Shown here piece after piece: positions 33,446 through 47,399 of a stretch of DNA of 64,000 nucleotides. The stretch spans positions 434,001 to 498,000 of the forward strand of contig NC_087381.1 in NCBI RefSeq assembly GCF_963675165.1. The letters run 5' to 3'. The stretch comes from Halichondria panicea. Lineage: Eukaryota > Porifera > Demospongiae > Suberitida > Halichondriidae. A model generated the notes under the pieces. The model was not told where the DNA came from. It did no database searches and worked only from the letters and a program-made list of their open reading frames with translations. Position numbers and translations under genes: made by a program. The first letter of the stretch is position 1. The number at the start of each line of letters is the position of its first letter.

Positions 33446-34912
33446 ATGTACAGCACAAAGATGGGCTCGAATGTGAAGTTCACTGTATTTGCACTACTGA
33501 CAATCACACTGTACGGAGGTCTATCCTTTGCTGTGTGGAATCTACATACCCAAACTGTGAGTCTAAAGTATGAGAATGCTAACCTACAGAACCAAATCAA
33601 TAAAAAGCAAGATATTGTCGGAGCTAATCCAAACCCCCACTCGAGTGATGAAGCCACGGTGATGGACACACTAAAGCGACTAACTCGACAATCCGGCTCC
33701 TCTCAAAGTGCTACTGATCTACTTGCTGATGCTCTGGCAGAACTAATTGAAAAGAAACTCTACACTATAATGGACTGTGCTAGAGATGATGCTGATAATT
33801 TAACTGACTGTTCGCTCAAGCCAGGCCCAAAGGGGGACAAGGGATGCCTGGGTGATCAAGGTAAAGAAGGCCCTCAGGGAATGAACGGAGAGCCTGGGGT
33901 CAAAGGACACATCGGCTACCCTGGTCATAAAGGGGAGGTGGGTCCAAAGGGTCCTATCGGCGATCCTGGCCCAATGGGGCACCAAGGGGTTAAAGGAGAT
34001 ATGGGCGAGATCGGTCACGAAGGTGAGGCTGGGGTTAAAGGCGAGCAAGGTATGAAAGGAAATTATGGTTTCCCTGGACACAAAGGCGAGAGTGGCGGGC
34101 CAGGTGCCAATGGGGTTAAGGGAGATCGAGGCTTTGGAGGCAATAATGGACGAAAGGGAGAGAAAGGAATGGCGGGTGATCCAGGTCCACCGGGACCTAT
34201 TCCCACTATTCCCTCTGAGGTGTGTGGTGGTCTTGGATGGAGGAAGGTGGTATTCATTGATTTGACTGATACTGGCCAAAACTGCCCTCAAGGACTAAAC
34301 CTGACTGGCTACTCAAAACGATCATGTGGTCGAACACATACAGGTCAAAGAAATTGTTCATCAGTCACCTTTCCTGTTGGTGGGGGTCAATACAGTCGAG
34401 TGTGTGGGAGAGCTAAGGCTTATCACTATGGGCTCCTGCATTCCTTTTATGGGTATCACCATGAATCACATGATATCAATGCACAGTACGTTACTGGACT
34501 AAGCTTCACTCATGGAACACCCAGGACACACATTTGGACATTTGCAGCTGGTTACTATCAAGCAAACAGCAGTGATACTTTCTTCGATCCTGAATATAGA
34601 GATATTCACTGTCCTTGTAACCCAGGTAACACCTACGGCTACCCTCCTTTTGTTGGTAATGACTATTTCTGTGAGAGTGGCGTAGGCTCTCGTTCTACAC
34701 TTGGATATAACACATTTTACCCTGATGATCCACTCTGGGATGGTCAGGGCTGTATCCATGGAAACCCGTGCTGCTCATTGAACAAACCACCGTGGTTTAG
34801 CAAAACACTACCAACCCCCACAACTGATAATATTGAAATGAGACTATGTATGAGTGGTGATGAAACGCTTGCTAACATTGCTCTTGAGCAAATGGAACTA
34901 TACGTCTACTGA
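33446..34912 (+). CDS. Collagen-stalk cysteine-rich-head type II membrane protein, unit M (complete, 488 aa)
   Basis: I chose the ATG at 33446 (MYSTKMGSN) because it is conserved in all copies. The frame is open further upstream to an ATG at 33407, but that extension (MYFSRAS...) is not conserved. Short-form anchor. The coiled coil is the shortest and ends differently (NQINKKQDIVG instead of ISELRGFVG). Full 42-triplet stalk with a GAGDPG-like ending (GMAGDPGPPGPI). Head: GQRNC, HYGLLHSFYGYHHESHD, YQANSSDTFFDPEYRD, SRSTLGYN, SGDETLA. FIDLTDTGQ lacks the NTS sequon. A TATAAAT lies about 47 bp upstream of the ATG. Confidence 0.91.
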   Translation: MYSTKMGSNVKFTVFALLTITLYGGLSFAVWNLHTQTVSLKYENANLQNQINKKQDIVGANPNPHSSDEATVMDTLKRLTRQSGSSQSATDLLADALAELIEKKLYTIMDCARDDADNLTDCSLKPGPKGDKGCLGDQGKEGPQGMNGEPGVKGHIGYPGHKGEVGPKGPIGDPGPMGHQGVKGDMGEIGHEGEAGVKGEQGMKGNYGFPGHKGESGGPGANGVKGDRGFGGNNGRKGEKGMAGDPGPPGPIPTIPSEVCGGLGWRKVVFIDLTDTGQNCPQGLNLTGYSKRSCGRTHTGQRNCSSVTFPVGGGQYSRVCGRAKAYHYGLLHSFYGYHHESHDINAQYVTGLSFTHGTPRTHIWTFAAGYYQANSSDTFFDPEYRDIHCPCNPGNTYGYPPFVGNDYFCESGVGSRSTLGYNTFYPDDPLWDGQGCIHGNPCCSLNKPPWFSKTLPTPTTDNIEMRLCMSGDETLANIALEQMELYVY

Positions 34913-34974
34913 TGAACTAGAGACACTGAACATTGATCTGACTCTGTTAGCTACTTAATATCCTAGATTGCTTT

Positions 34975-35343
34975 ACACCGTATCCGTATAGCGGGTTATT
35001 TCGTATGGGGAAATTTTCATATTATTTTTCATACTTATTGTAGAGCAAAAAGAAAAATATTCTACCCCAATACTGAGTTGTAAGCATGAAGTGATCCCTA
35101 TTAAACGTATAAATGTAGGTTGTTGCTTCTTAATCTATTTATTCATGTCAACAGCCGAGGGTTAGCACTTCAGTGCTCTAGTCCATATTGTAGAGCATCG
35201 TACGAAAAGAAGAACTACGCAATTATTCTACCGCACTAGGTTCAATGTCACTATCTGAGCTGTACGAATTTAGTATATGAAATATTTAATTGGGCAGTTC
35301 ATACAAAAATTTGCACCAACAAAATTTACCCGCTATACGGTAT
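34975..35343. mobile_element. MITE of the CCGTATAGCGGGT family, enlarged copy
   Basis: Same ~365-bp form as at 12543, with the same extra interior. Ends CCGTATAGCGGGTTATTTCG and AAATTTACCCGCTATACGG are clear. The two enlarged copies mark these spacers as sister duplicates. Confidence 0.65.
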
Positions 35344-35677
35344 CATTATTGTGACAGTCGTTGGTACATTGCCCACACACACACACACACCTTGACAGTT
35401 ATCTGGTGGGAGGATTGGAGGAGCACAGTTTCCTCCAGCTAGTCGACGACCAGCTCAGCTGTTGTAGCCATGGAAACAGGCAGGTCTACGGTCATCTTGT
35501 CACAACCTGCAGTCTCGCTCCACATCTGTGACAGTGTGTGTGGTGTGGGCGGGGGATAGAGTTATAGTCGCATGGAACTAAAATTAAAGTACGGTCCAAG
35601 TACAATGACATAATTATAATAGGGAGTATCCCAGTATGTACTATGTACGTTTGTGGAGTGTGAAGAGTGTGTATAAT

Positions 35678-35826
35678 GAGGGTACACATTACCCCCCCCC
35701 CCCGGACAGAAACAACACTTGACGACCATCCCTACTCAAGTTGGTGTTGGGGAATCCTTGGAATGGCTTCGAGTAGCCAGTCTTAATGGAGGACACTTTT
35801 AAATCATCTCTTGGAAATCCATGGCA
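35678..35826 (-). pseudogene. Exon relic resembling DPP8/9-type peptidase, copy X7 (deleted)
   Basis: The stretch for GSLYSHSLPYHGD is gone: the C-run of TTACCCCC is joined directly to CCGGACAG. INLSRDGRQVLFLSGG-type residues remain in part. Confidence 0.38.
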
Positions 35827-36194
35827 GCCAGGTCGAGAATAGGTGGGTGGCTGGTGTGGTAACTCCCCCTCTAGAGACCGCTGATTCAACAGCTATTAGC
35901 TACAAAAAGGGGTGGGGCTGGTCTGCAGCTAACACTCAGATCTGTTCACACTCACCAAAAGCAAGCTAGCTACTAGTAACTGTATATACAAGAGCTCCAT
36001 GCAAACATTTCCATCTATAATTATACCAAAATTAAGCAATAACAATAATCATAATTCATAAATCAATCTCAAGAGATCAGACTAAACAAAACTACAAACT
36101 AAGAATTTTGAGCTAGTTCACAATAATAATTATACTATACTGACAACGTTAAAGCGGTTTCACATAAGAATAATTATACGGCAACCATATAAAT

Positions 36195-36481
36195 ATGACG
36201 TGTACATGCAGTATAATGAGACCTCTTTACATGTACAATGTCATGTGATAATTACGTTGGGAAAAACAAATTTGAAAGCTATACAGCTGCTCCAGCTGCT
36301 CCAGCTGACCTCTGACAGCTGTCTGCAAAAATAGAAACTAAGAATACATTTAGTATTTGAGGTAAAAGATAATTTGATGGTCAGAAACCAAAAGCACCAC
36401 AACCACTTAGAAACCTTGTAACCTGTGGAGTAATTGAATTGTGTACTTTAGTCAGTGCATTCTTCAAACTGAGAGCTACAC
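36195..36481 (+). promoter_or_regulatory. Upstream region of unit N with ATGACATGTACA-type inverted repeat
   Basis: Here the left arm is ATGACGTGTACA and the right arm ATGTACAATGTCAT; otherwise it matches the regions before units C and F. The CAGCTGCTCC motif is doubled as before unit F. Confidence 0.4.
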
Positions 36482-37948
36482 ATGTACAGCATAAAGATGG
36501 GCTCGAATGTGAAGATTATCAGTATATCAGTGGCAGCGTTTGTGCTACTGACAATCACACTATACGGAGGTCTATCCTTTGCTGTGTGGAATCTACATAC
36601 CCAAAGTGTGAGTCTAAAGTATGAGAATGCTAACCTACAGAACCAAATCTCTGAATTGCGAGGCTTTATCGGAGCTAATCCAAACCCCCACTCGAGTGAT
36701 GAAGCCACGGTGATGGACACACTAAAGCGACTAACTCGACAATCCGGCTCCTCTCAAAGTGCTACTGATCTACTTGCTGATGCTTTGGCAGAACTAATTG
36801 AAAAGAAACTCTACACTATAATGGACTGTGCTAGAGATGACGCTGATAATTTAACCGACTGTTCGCTCAAGCCAGGCCCAAAGGGGGACAAGGGATGCCT
36901 GGGTGATCAAGGTAAAGAAGGTCCTCAGGGAATGAACGGAGAGCCTGGGGTCAAAGGACACATCGGCTACCCTGGTCATAAAGGGGAAGTGGGTCCAAAG
37001 GGTCCTATCGGCAATCCTGGCCCAATGGGGCACCGAGGGGTTAAAGGAGATATGGGCGAGATCGGTCAACGAGGTGAGGCGGGGGTTAAAGGCGAGCGAG
37101 GTTTTAAAGGACATTATGGTTTCCCTGGACACAAAGGCGAGAGTGGCGGGCCGGGTGCCAAGGGGGTTAAAGGAGATCGAGGCTTTGGAGGCAATAATGG
37201 ACGAAAGGGAGAGAAAGGAATGACGGGGGTGCAAGGTCCACCGGGATCTATTCCAACTACTATTCCCTCTGAGGCGTGTGGTGGTCTTGGATGGAGGAAG
37301 GTGGCATTCATTGATATGACTGATACTAGCCAAAACTGCCCTCAAGGACTAACACTGACTGGCTACTCAAAACGATCATGTGGTCGGACACATACAAATG
37401 CATGGGCCTGTTCATCAGTCACCTTTCCTGTTGGTGGGGGTCAATACAGTCGAGTGTGTGGGAGAGCTAAGGCTTATCAGTGGGGTGAAATGAATTCCTT
37501 TTTGGGGTACCATAGACATTCACGTGGTATCAATGCACAATACGTTGCTGGACTAAGCTTCACTCATGGAACACCCAGGACACATATTTGGTCATTCGCA
37601 GCTGGTTTATATCAAGGAATCAGTGGTACCAACTATGGAATCCATCGCTGTCCTTGTAACCCAGGCAACACTGCCAGCCCCCCTCCTTATGTTGGTAATG
37701 ACTATTTCTGTGAGAGTGGCGTAAGCTCTAATTCAGCACGTGGAGGTCGCCTTTACCCTGCTGATCCACTCTGGGATGGTCAAGGCTGTATCCATGGTAA
37801 CCAGTGCTGTTCATTGAACAACCCACCGTGGTTTTTTAAAACACTACCAACCCCCACAACTGATGATATTGAAATGAGATTATGCTTGACTAATGCAGCA
37901 TCAATTTCTAACATTGCTCTTGAACAAATGGAACTATACGTCTACTGA
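36482..37948 (+). CDS. Collagen-stalk cysteine-rich-head type II membrane protein, unit N (complete, 488 aa)
   Basis: Single open exon with long anchor (IISISVAAFVLL) and short coiled coil as in unit F. The first residues are MYSIKMGSN rather than MYSTKMGSN. The stalk ends GVQGPPGSIPTT. Head patches: NAWAC, QWGEMNSFLGYHRHS, YQGISGTNYGIHR, SNSARGGRLYPA, TNAASIS. ASPPPYVGNDY replaces the usual SPPFVGNDY. The first two thirds are closest to unit F and the head is largely its own, consistent with exchange among copies. Confidence 0.92.
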   Translation: MYSIKMGSNVKIISISVAAFVLLTITLYGGLSFAVWNLHTQSVSLKYENANLQNQISELRGFIGANPNPHSSDEATVMDTLKRLTRQSGSSQSATDLLADALAELIEKKLYTIMDCARDDADNLTDCSLKPGPKGDKGCLGDQGKEGPQGMNGEPGVKGHIGYPGHKGEVGPKGPIGNPGPMGHRGVKGDMGEIGQRGEAGVKGERGFKGHYGFPGHKGESGGPGAKGVKGDRGFGGNNGRKGEKGMTGVQGPPGSIPTTIPSEACGGLGWRKVAFIDMTDTSQNCPQGLTLTGYSKRSCGRTHTNAWACSSVTFPVGGGQYSRVCGRAKAYQWGEMNSFLGYHRHSRGINAQYVAGLSFTHGTPRTHIWSFAAGLYQGISGTNYGIHRCPCNPGNTASPPPYVGNDYFCESGVSSNSARGGRLYPADPLWDGQGCIHGNQCCSLNNPPWFFKTLPTPTTDDIEMRLCLTNAASISNIALEQMELYVY

Positions 37949-38273
37949 TGAACTAGAGACACTGAAAATCGATCTGACTCTGTTAGCTACTAGATTTACA
38001 GAATTATTGTGACATTTTTAGTTTTATATAGAGTGATTACTGTATTAATACAATGTTTTGCAAGCGAAAATCTTTGCAATTGAGTTAAATTATATACCTG
38101 AAATGTGTTGACAATTTGCGTTCTAACTTTTGCGATAATTATGGCAATGATCATGATGTCATACAAGCTAGTTCCAGAGGTATTTACAATCCTTACTTTT
38201 TGCGAAGCCTTTAGTACTCGCAAAGTTTGGTGCTCGCAAAACAATAAGTATACGGTTATACTTAATTGTTCAC

Positions 38274-38423
38274 CTATAGTAACAGAGGTCATCTGATGCT
38301 TGACCCCGGTAGCGCTGTCCATCACCCACACCTCCCCCGACACACACAGCCGAGGAGCTAAGGGGTTATTAAAGGGGCACGCTTGTAGTACAGTGCCCCA
38401 GGAAACTCAGCCACACCCACTTC
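38274..38423 (-). pseudogene. Exon relic resembling DPP8/9-type peptidase, copy Y8
   Basis: Shares with Y2 the TTATTAAAGGG change in the middle, which shifts the frame between the acceptor side and VWVMDSATGVKHQM, here clearly readable. Confidence 0.43.
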
Positions 38424-38969
38424 CTGTACAGAGGAGGGGGTGGTTACTAGAACAGTATTACCACAATATCTACTGAATATATGCAGCCGAGTCATGTCAG
38501 TACATCAACCATCGTACTGTGTATATATAATTATTAGTCCTAAGCAAGTTTATTGATCAATGGATGACTTCATGAACAGAATGAACTAAGCATTGTGTGT
38601 GTATAGGCAGACATGCAGTGGAGACTGAATACATCGGATACCTGTACGTTGTTTGTGTGTGTATATATAACAATATTCCTAGGTCATTCCATCCCAGGGT
38701 ATAGGTGTAGACATGCAGTGGAGACTGAATACATTGGATACCTGTAGCTATAATATAAGTCTTTAATTTGACAATTTGAACACAAATTACGGGCTCTCAA
38801 AGATAGCTACCACAACGGCAGATAGCATTTGCTTTTGAATAATCACAAAACTTGTATCTAATTATAAGGTAGTTCTGAGAGCTATTGAATGCATAATTAG
38901 TCGTGAAATTGGACGTTCTGAACACAAATTACGGGCTTTCTTTGTTTTGTTATAATATAGTACACTCAC

Positions 38970-39089
38970 CTTCAGCAGTAGAGCGTTGCAAGCTTACTTC
39001 TCAATGCCAGTCTTAATCCTCCTCTTAGGATTTGTCACGAGGACGTCAATCTGTATATCTGTACTAGCCGTAAACTCCGCCCAGTTGTC
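38970..39089 (-). pseudogene. Relic of enolase exon 4 (3' end)
   Basis: Same insertion (CTCCTCTTAGG) and same deletion after GAGGACGTC as the relic at 7975. The stretch before it (38700-38969) matches enolase intron 4. Confidence 0.82.
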
Positions 39090-39260
39090 TGAACTCTGAC
39101 GGCTTGTCTGTGCAAAAATAGAAATAGAATACATTTAAAAGGTAATTTGATGGTCAGAAACCAAAAGCACCACAACCACTGAAACCTTGTAACGTGTGGG
39201 AATAGGTTACTGTATAAATTGTGTACTTTAGTAGAGCAGCAACTTTGAACTGAGCTACAC

Positions 39261-40150
39261 ATGTACAGCACAAAGATGGGCTCGAATGTGAAGTTCACTG
39301 TATTTGCGCTACTGACAATCACACTATACAGAGGTCTATTCTTTGCTGTGTGGAATCTACATAACCAAAGTATAGCCCAAAGTGTGAGTCTAAAGGATGA
39401 GAATCGGAACCAAAACAATGAATTGCGAAGTCTAAAATCTGAGAATGCAAACCTACAGAATCAAATCTCTGAATTGCGAGGCTTTGTCGGAGCTAATCCA
39501 AACTCCCACACGAGTGATGAAGCCATGGTGATGGACACACTAAAGCGACTAACTCGACAATCCGGCTCCTCTCAAAGTGTGGTCGGACACATACAAATAG
39601 TATAGATTGTTCATCAGTCACCTTTCCTGTTGGTGGGGATCAATACAGTCGAGTGTGTGGGAGAGCTAAGGCTTATCACTATGGGTGGCTATATTCCTTT
39701 CTTGGGTATCACCAGTCACGTGGTATCAATGCACAGTACGTTGATGGACTAAGCTTCACTCATGGAACACCCAGGACACACATTTGGACATTTGCAGCTG
39801 GATTATATCAAGGAATTAGTGGTGATACTAACTATAGAAACTATCGTTGCCCTTGTAACCCAGGCAACACCTACACCTCCCCTCCTTTTGTTGGTAATGA
39901 CTATTTCTGTGAGAGTGGCGTAAGCTCTCGTTCTGCAGTTGGACGTAACATATTTTACCCTGATGATCCACTCTGGGATGGTCAGGGCTGTATCCATGGC
40001 AACCCATGCTGTTCGTTGAACAAACCACCGTGGTTTACCAAAACACTACCAACCCCCACAACTGATGATATTGAAATGAGAATGTGCATATGGCAAATTG
40101 CAGTAGCTGGTAACATAGCTCTTGAACAAATGGAACTATACGTCTACTGA
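39261..40150 (+). pseudogene. Collagen-stalk family unit O, stalk deleted out of frame
   Basis: Anchor (LYRGLFF and IAQS, as in unit E) and coiled coil are open to GSSQS. A large deletion then joins AAAGTG to TGGTCGGACACATAC in the head, removing the cysteine cluster, the entire Gly-X-Y stalk and the start of the head. The join is out of frame and stops after about 114 codons. The remaining head is open in another frame (from 39653) to the normal end. Confidence 0.9.
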
Positions 40151-40206
40151 TGATCGAACTAGAGACACTGAACATTGATCTGACTCTGTTAGCTACTAGA
40201 TTTACA

Positions 40207-40400
40207 TACCGTATCCGTAGGGTTATTTTCATATGGAGAAATGTTCATATTGTAGAGCATTATACAAAGAAAAAAATTATTATTCTACCGCAATAGGTTT
40301 TACGTCACTATCATGAGCTGTACGAATATTTAGAATATGAAGTATTTAATTGCAAAGTTCATACGAAAATTTGCACCAACAAAAATTACTCGTCATACCA
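40207..40400. mobile_element. Degenerate MITE of the CCGTATAGCGGGT family
   Basis: The left end has lost the CGGG core (CCGTATCCGTAGGGTTATTTTC). The right end is AAATTACTCGTCATACCAT. Position and interior match the other X spacers. Confidence 0.5.
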
Positions 40401-40781
40401 TATTATTGTGACAGTCGTTGGTACATTGCCCACCCCCCCACACACCCACACCCACACACCTCGAGAGTTGTCTGGTGAATGGACAACAAGGTGCTGCTCT
40501 GTTGTAGCCATGGCAACAGGCAGGTCTACAGTCATCTTGTCACAATCTTCAGAGCCTCGCTCCACATCTCTAACAGTGTGGTGTGTGGGCGGGGGATAGG
40601 GTTATAGTCTCGTACACTGGAACTGAATAATTATACATATAATAAATTATACTGTCAAGGTCACAGTTGAAGATAGCGAATGGCTGGTCTCGAGGCTAGG
40701 TCACAGTACACAGACATAGGGAGTATCCCAGTGTGCATGTACATACGTGTGTGTGTGTGTGTGTGTGAAGAGTGTATATAG

Positions 40782-40994
40782 TGAGGGTACACATTACCCC
40801 CCCTGGCCTCACCATCGCCATGATAGGGTAGAGAGTGGCTGTACAGGGACCCCCCGGACAGAAACAACACTTGACGACTGTCCCTACTCAAGTTGATGGT
40901 GTTGGGGAGTCACTTGGAATGGCCTCGAGTAGCCAGTCTTAATGGAGGAAAGGTTTGGTTTGAATCATCTCTTGTGTCTTGGAAATCCATGGCA
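40782..40994 (-). pseudogene. Exon relic resembling DPP8/9-type peptidase, copy X8
   Basis: The copy next to intact enolase. SRDSRQVLFLSGG, SLYSHSLPYHGDGEA and GNVYPHY are readable in one frame. Insertions (GGTTTGGTTTG and TTGTGTCTTGG) disrupt the N-terminal half, so even the copy at the ancestral end is not functional. Confidence 0.43.
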
Positions 40995-41300
40995 TGGCAG
41001 CTGTGGCTGAATGTGGTAACGCCCCCTCTAGAGAAACGCCGAGCAGCAGTTATTAGTACAAAGAGGGGTGGGGCTGGTCTGCAGCTAAAATTAATTTTGT
41101 TTTATCACCAAGCTAGTTACTGTACATAGGGAGCTCTATGCAAACATTTCCATCCACCAAAATTACTTATAATTAATGACAATAATTCATTGCTCAATAC
41201 AATCTCGAGGTCAGATCTCACAAATTACACAAAACTACAAACTAAAGAATTTCGAGCTAGTTGACAATACTACTGATAACGTTTCATTAATTGTTCATCT

Positions 41301-44039
<2,739 letters not shown>

Positions 44040-44526
44040 CTTGATAGTCTAGTAGGGAACGGCTGAGGCTTGGTTAATTGGCTGCAACTGTCTCGGTTAG
44101 CTTGCAAACTGCAAATTAGTACGCTGCCCCTGCAATGCTCTGTACGTATGTACTTAGGATATGAGGTACAAAGGTCAGTGACGGATACAGGAAATGATGT
44201 CATGTTGACGCTTCCGCTAGACTAGTATACGGAAGTGGACACAGGACCGTGTATGTCACTTTCGTAACCGGGAGTATACGGACTAGGTGTGGCTCTCGTA
44301 TGCACTGGTACCCGTGTACGTACTGATCTCACTTCACAGTAAAAAAGTGTCTCTTACCTAGCCTAGCTCTATCGCTACCTCATCTGTATAACCCGCACAA
44401 GGCCTGGAAGAGATATACAAGACAGCCGCTATAAGAGTACTCACTTCGTTGTAGCTAGGAAAATAGCCTGGCAGTAGTCAAGATCAGAAGATACTCAATT
44501 GATTTCTGACACTGACTGACTGAGAA
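44040..44526. promoter_or_regulatory. Shared upstream region of enolase (-) and CDC42 effector (+)
   Basis: 487 bp separate the two divergent start codons. I see no TATA box at a fixed distance and no other gene. The region has higher GC than the spacers. Repeated CGGAAGTGGACACAGGAC and CGTAACCGGGAG stretches could be ETS-like sites (CGGAAGTG), an inference only. 5' UTR exons may lie here. Confidence 0.4.
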
Positions 44527-44582
44527 ATGGGAGATTCGTGGTCTTGTTTATCATGTTTAGGAGCTGAGGAGGCCCCAGTGAG

Positions 44583-44616
<34 letters not shown>

Positions 44617-47349
44617 CACACACACACTCACACGTACACACACGTACACACACACACCTCACACACACACACACACGTACATGTACGTACATATAAAGAG
44701 GCTATAATTAGTGTAGGTTGCACATCATAATTATACAGTGAAGTAACAGGCTATAAATACATTCATGAACAGCGTTTATCACGCTGTGTTTTTGTCATTG
44801 TCATTCTATTCATACGATGAACTGTAGCGTTGCCAGAACACTCTCTATTGAGCCAGCTTTGTCCACTTCCCTTGTGTGTGTATGTATGTTACTATGTATG
44901 AAGGTTAACTGCAATGCCTCCGCTGTTGTCGTCGTGTTGTCTAATCAAAATTTATGTTGTTGTACACTATTTATAGACGGAGTCCCAATTTTTATTAATA
45001 TGAAAACTTGATAGTAGTTCTGTACGTGTGAATAATGACACAAAGACACGCTTATTGTTGAATGGTACTGGATCTTACACACCTCAACATGTGTTTCTGA
45101 CCATAGAGCTTAATTACTCCTTAATTAAGTGCAGTTGATACTAGAAAATGAAGCCGATATTATTATATTATTTTGTAAAGCATCCCTTCTATTGGTCATT
45201 GATACTACATAAGCAGGTTGTACCAATTTTATACGAGATTGTCAAACGAGCTTTTATAGGTCTATACGCACTGTTTCACGGTCTTTGTCTATACACGACC
45301 GTGCATTGCTCTATTTGGCATGGCATTGTGTAAATGCCTTTGTGTATCCATGGTCTATAAATAGGCATTTCTGTAGAGATATTCGTACCAATGGGACATT
45401 CCTTCAAGCCGAGGAGCGAGTGCCAACCGTCCTGTATAGCTATTGTGTGTAATGCCTTAATTGTTCTTAAGAGCTTATGTATTAGGGTACATGTGAACTT
45501 AAGTTAATGACATTTCTGAGGCAATTAGAGTCATTACATTGCTCATCATCTTGTTCTAATGCTAGAGCTACTTAAAAGTGTGCGACATTCCACCATTTTA
45601 GTAGCTACACTGTAGATGCCTTGTATATCTCCTAGCTACACCGTACTACCCACTATACACTGACTGTATATGCCCTAGCCACCTAGCTACACTGTACAGT
45701 TATGCCCTAACCCTAGCCCCCTAGCTACACTGTACAGTTATGCTCTAACCCTAGCCCCCTAGCTACACTGTACAATTATGCCCCAATCCTAGCCCCCTAG
45801 CTACACTGTACAGTTATGCCCTAACCCTAGCCCCCTAGCTACACTGTACAGTTATACCCCAATCCTAGCCCCCTAGCTACACTGTACAGTTATGCTCTAA
45901 CCCTAGCCCCCTAGCTACACTGTACAATTATGCCCCAATCCTAGCCCCCTAGCTACACTGTACAGTTATGCTCTAACCCTAGCCCCCTAGCTACACTGTA
46001 CAATTATGCCCTAATCCTAGCCCCCTAGCTACACTGTACAGTTATGCTCTAACCCTAGCCCCCTAGCTACACTGTACAGTTATGCTCTAACCCTAGCCCC
46101 CTAGCTACACTGTACAGTTATGCTCTAACCCTAACCCTAGCCCCCTAGCTTCACACCAACCCCCTACCTCATACCACACACTAGTGAAGTCTAGTCCCTG
46201 TGTTTGTAACTATCATGTGTTTAGTCTCTCAACACCTCAACACCATACACAGACTTTGTGTGAAGCCAGAACGTAACCAATAATAATAATAATTATGCAA
46301 CTCTATTATTATGATTGAGAAATCCATCATTTGGGATATTTCATATCATTTGCATTCCAAAATTGTATTTAGGTATCTACTACATATGGTGTGTATCTAG
46401 GCAACCATACGATGCTACTTGTACTAGTTATAGTTGGCATATCTTTATGGTGGCAGGTTCAGAAGAGCCATGGCATATATATTATACTGTACTTTATTTT
46501 TGTCAAAGAATGGTGAAAATGATCATATTTGTTTTGCAGCAATGCTGTATTTTTATGTACACACAGAGAGCGTAAGTTGTGGTGTTCCATATTTAGACCT
46601 TTGTGTGAGTCTATTTATAGCAGGAAGTATTAATTATAGAGCTGGTTAGAGGTCATTCAACTGTATGCTTATATAAGGCAGTGGGATAATGTGGATAATG
46701 TGATCACCACACACACACACACACCCCACATGCACACATCCCCACATCCCACACACACACCCTGCCCACACACACACACACACACACACCACACACACAG
46801 CCACCTCGTAGAAGAAAAATCGATAAATCTTTGATAGGACTCCCTACAGATTTCCACGTAAGTTCACAACACCGCTCGTATGTGTGTATACGTTACTGTC
46901 CTTCCATGTCATGTGACTGCCCTTACATGTCATGTGATCTCCCTCACAGCATACGGGACACATTGGGAGCAGTGACTTTGGTACTGTAGATGTGAGTTCA
47001 ATATAATTATTTTACAGAACTTCTTATACTGTATATTTCAAGCGTATAGACTTTTGCTGATTAAGTATGTACCGCGAATATTATAATTATGTATGTAGCC
47101 TGGCCTTGAACAGGGTTACGATCCATTTTGTCTCTCTCTTCCAATCACAAATATTTGCACATGTCCACACGGACAGTGTCTCAACTATTAAGCTCACTGT
47201 GTGTTACACAATAGTAGCCTCATAATTATTATCCATTGTCTCCCTTTCTCTTACAGTTAAGTAACGTGCAATCGCAAATGCAGTCCAAAGGCGGCTCAGA
47301 AACAGGCACAACCATCCCGGAATCAATTACACCTACTGGGAAATTTGTG
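44527..47349 (+). CDS. CDC42SE2: CDC42 small effector (SPEC/CDC42SE) homologue, exons 1-4; terminal exon uncertain
   Basis: Small CRIB-containing membrane-associated effector of CDC42. Exons 44527-44577, 46801-46857, 46950-46991 and 47257-47349 are all phase 0 with GT-AG sites, giving 81 codons. Exon 1 reads MGDSWSCLSCLGAEEAP; the cysteine pair matches the palmitoylated N terminus of SPEC proteins. Exons 2-3 read RRRKIDKSLIGLPTDFH/HTGHIG, a CRIB motif (I-x-x-P-x-x-F-x-H-x-x-H-x-G). Exon 4 has the family's VQSQMQSKGG. The stop is either by read-through (TAG 47395-47397) or in a short exon at 48624-48668 after a T-rich acceptor (LFSIYGNIRTWNVT then TGA). The symbol indicates the family, not which vertebrate paralogue. 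Confidence 0.85.
45674..46150. repeat. Minisatellite, about 12 x 39 bp, in intron 1 of the CDC42 effector
   Basis: Unit CCTAGCCCCCTAGCTACACT plus GTACAGTTATGCTCTAACC. Two variants (GCTCTAACC and GCCCCAATC) partly alternate, indicating expansion of dimers. Each unit contains CTAACCCTA, close to the metazoan telomere repeat complement. The rest of intron 1 (44578-46800) shows only AC tracts (44583-44680, 46705-46795) and no gene. Confidence 0.95.
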
Positions 47350-47399
47350 GTAAGAATGTGTACATGTACATATAACATTAGATCATGTGATCTCTAGAT

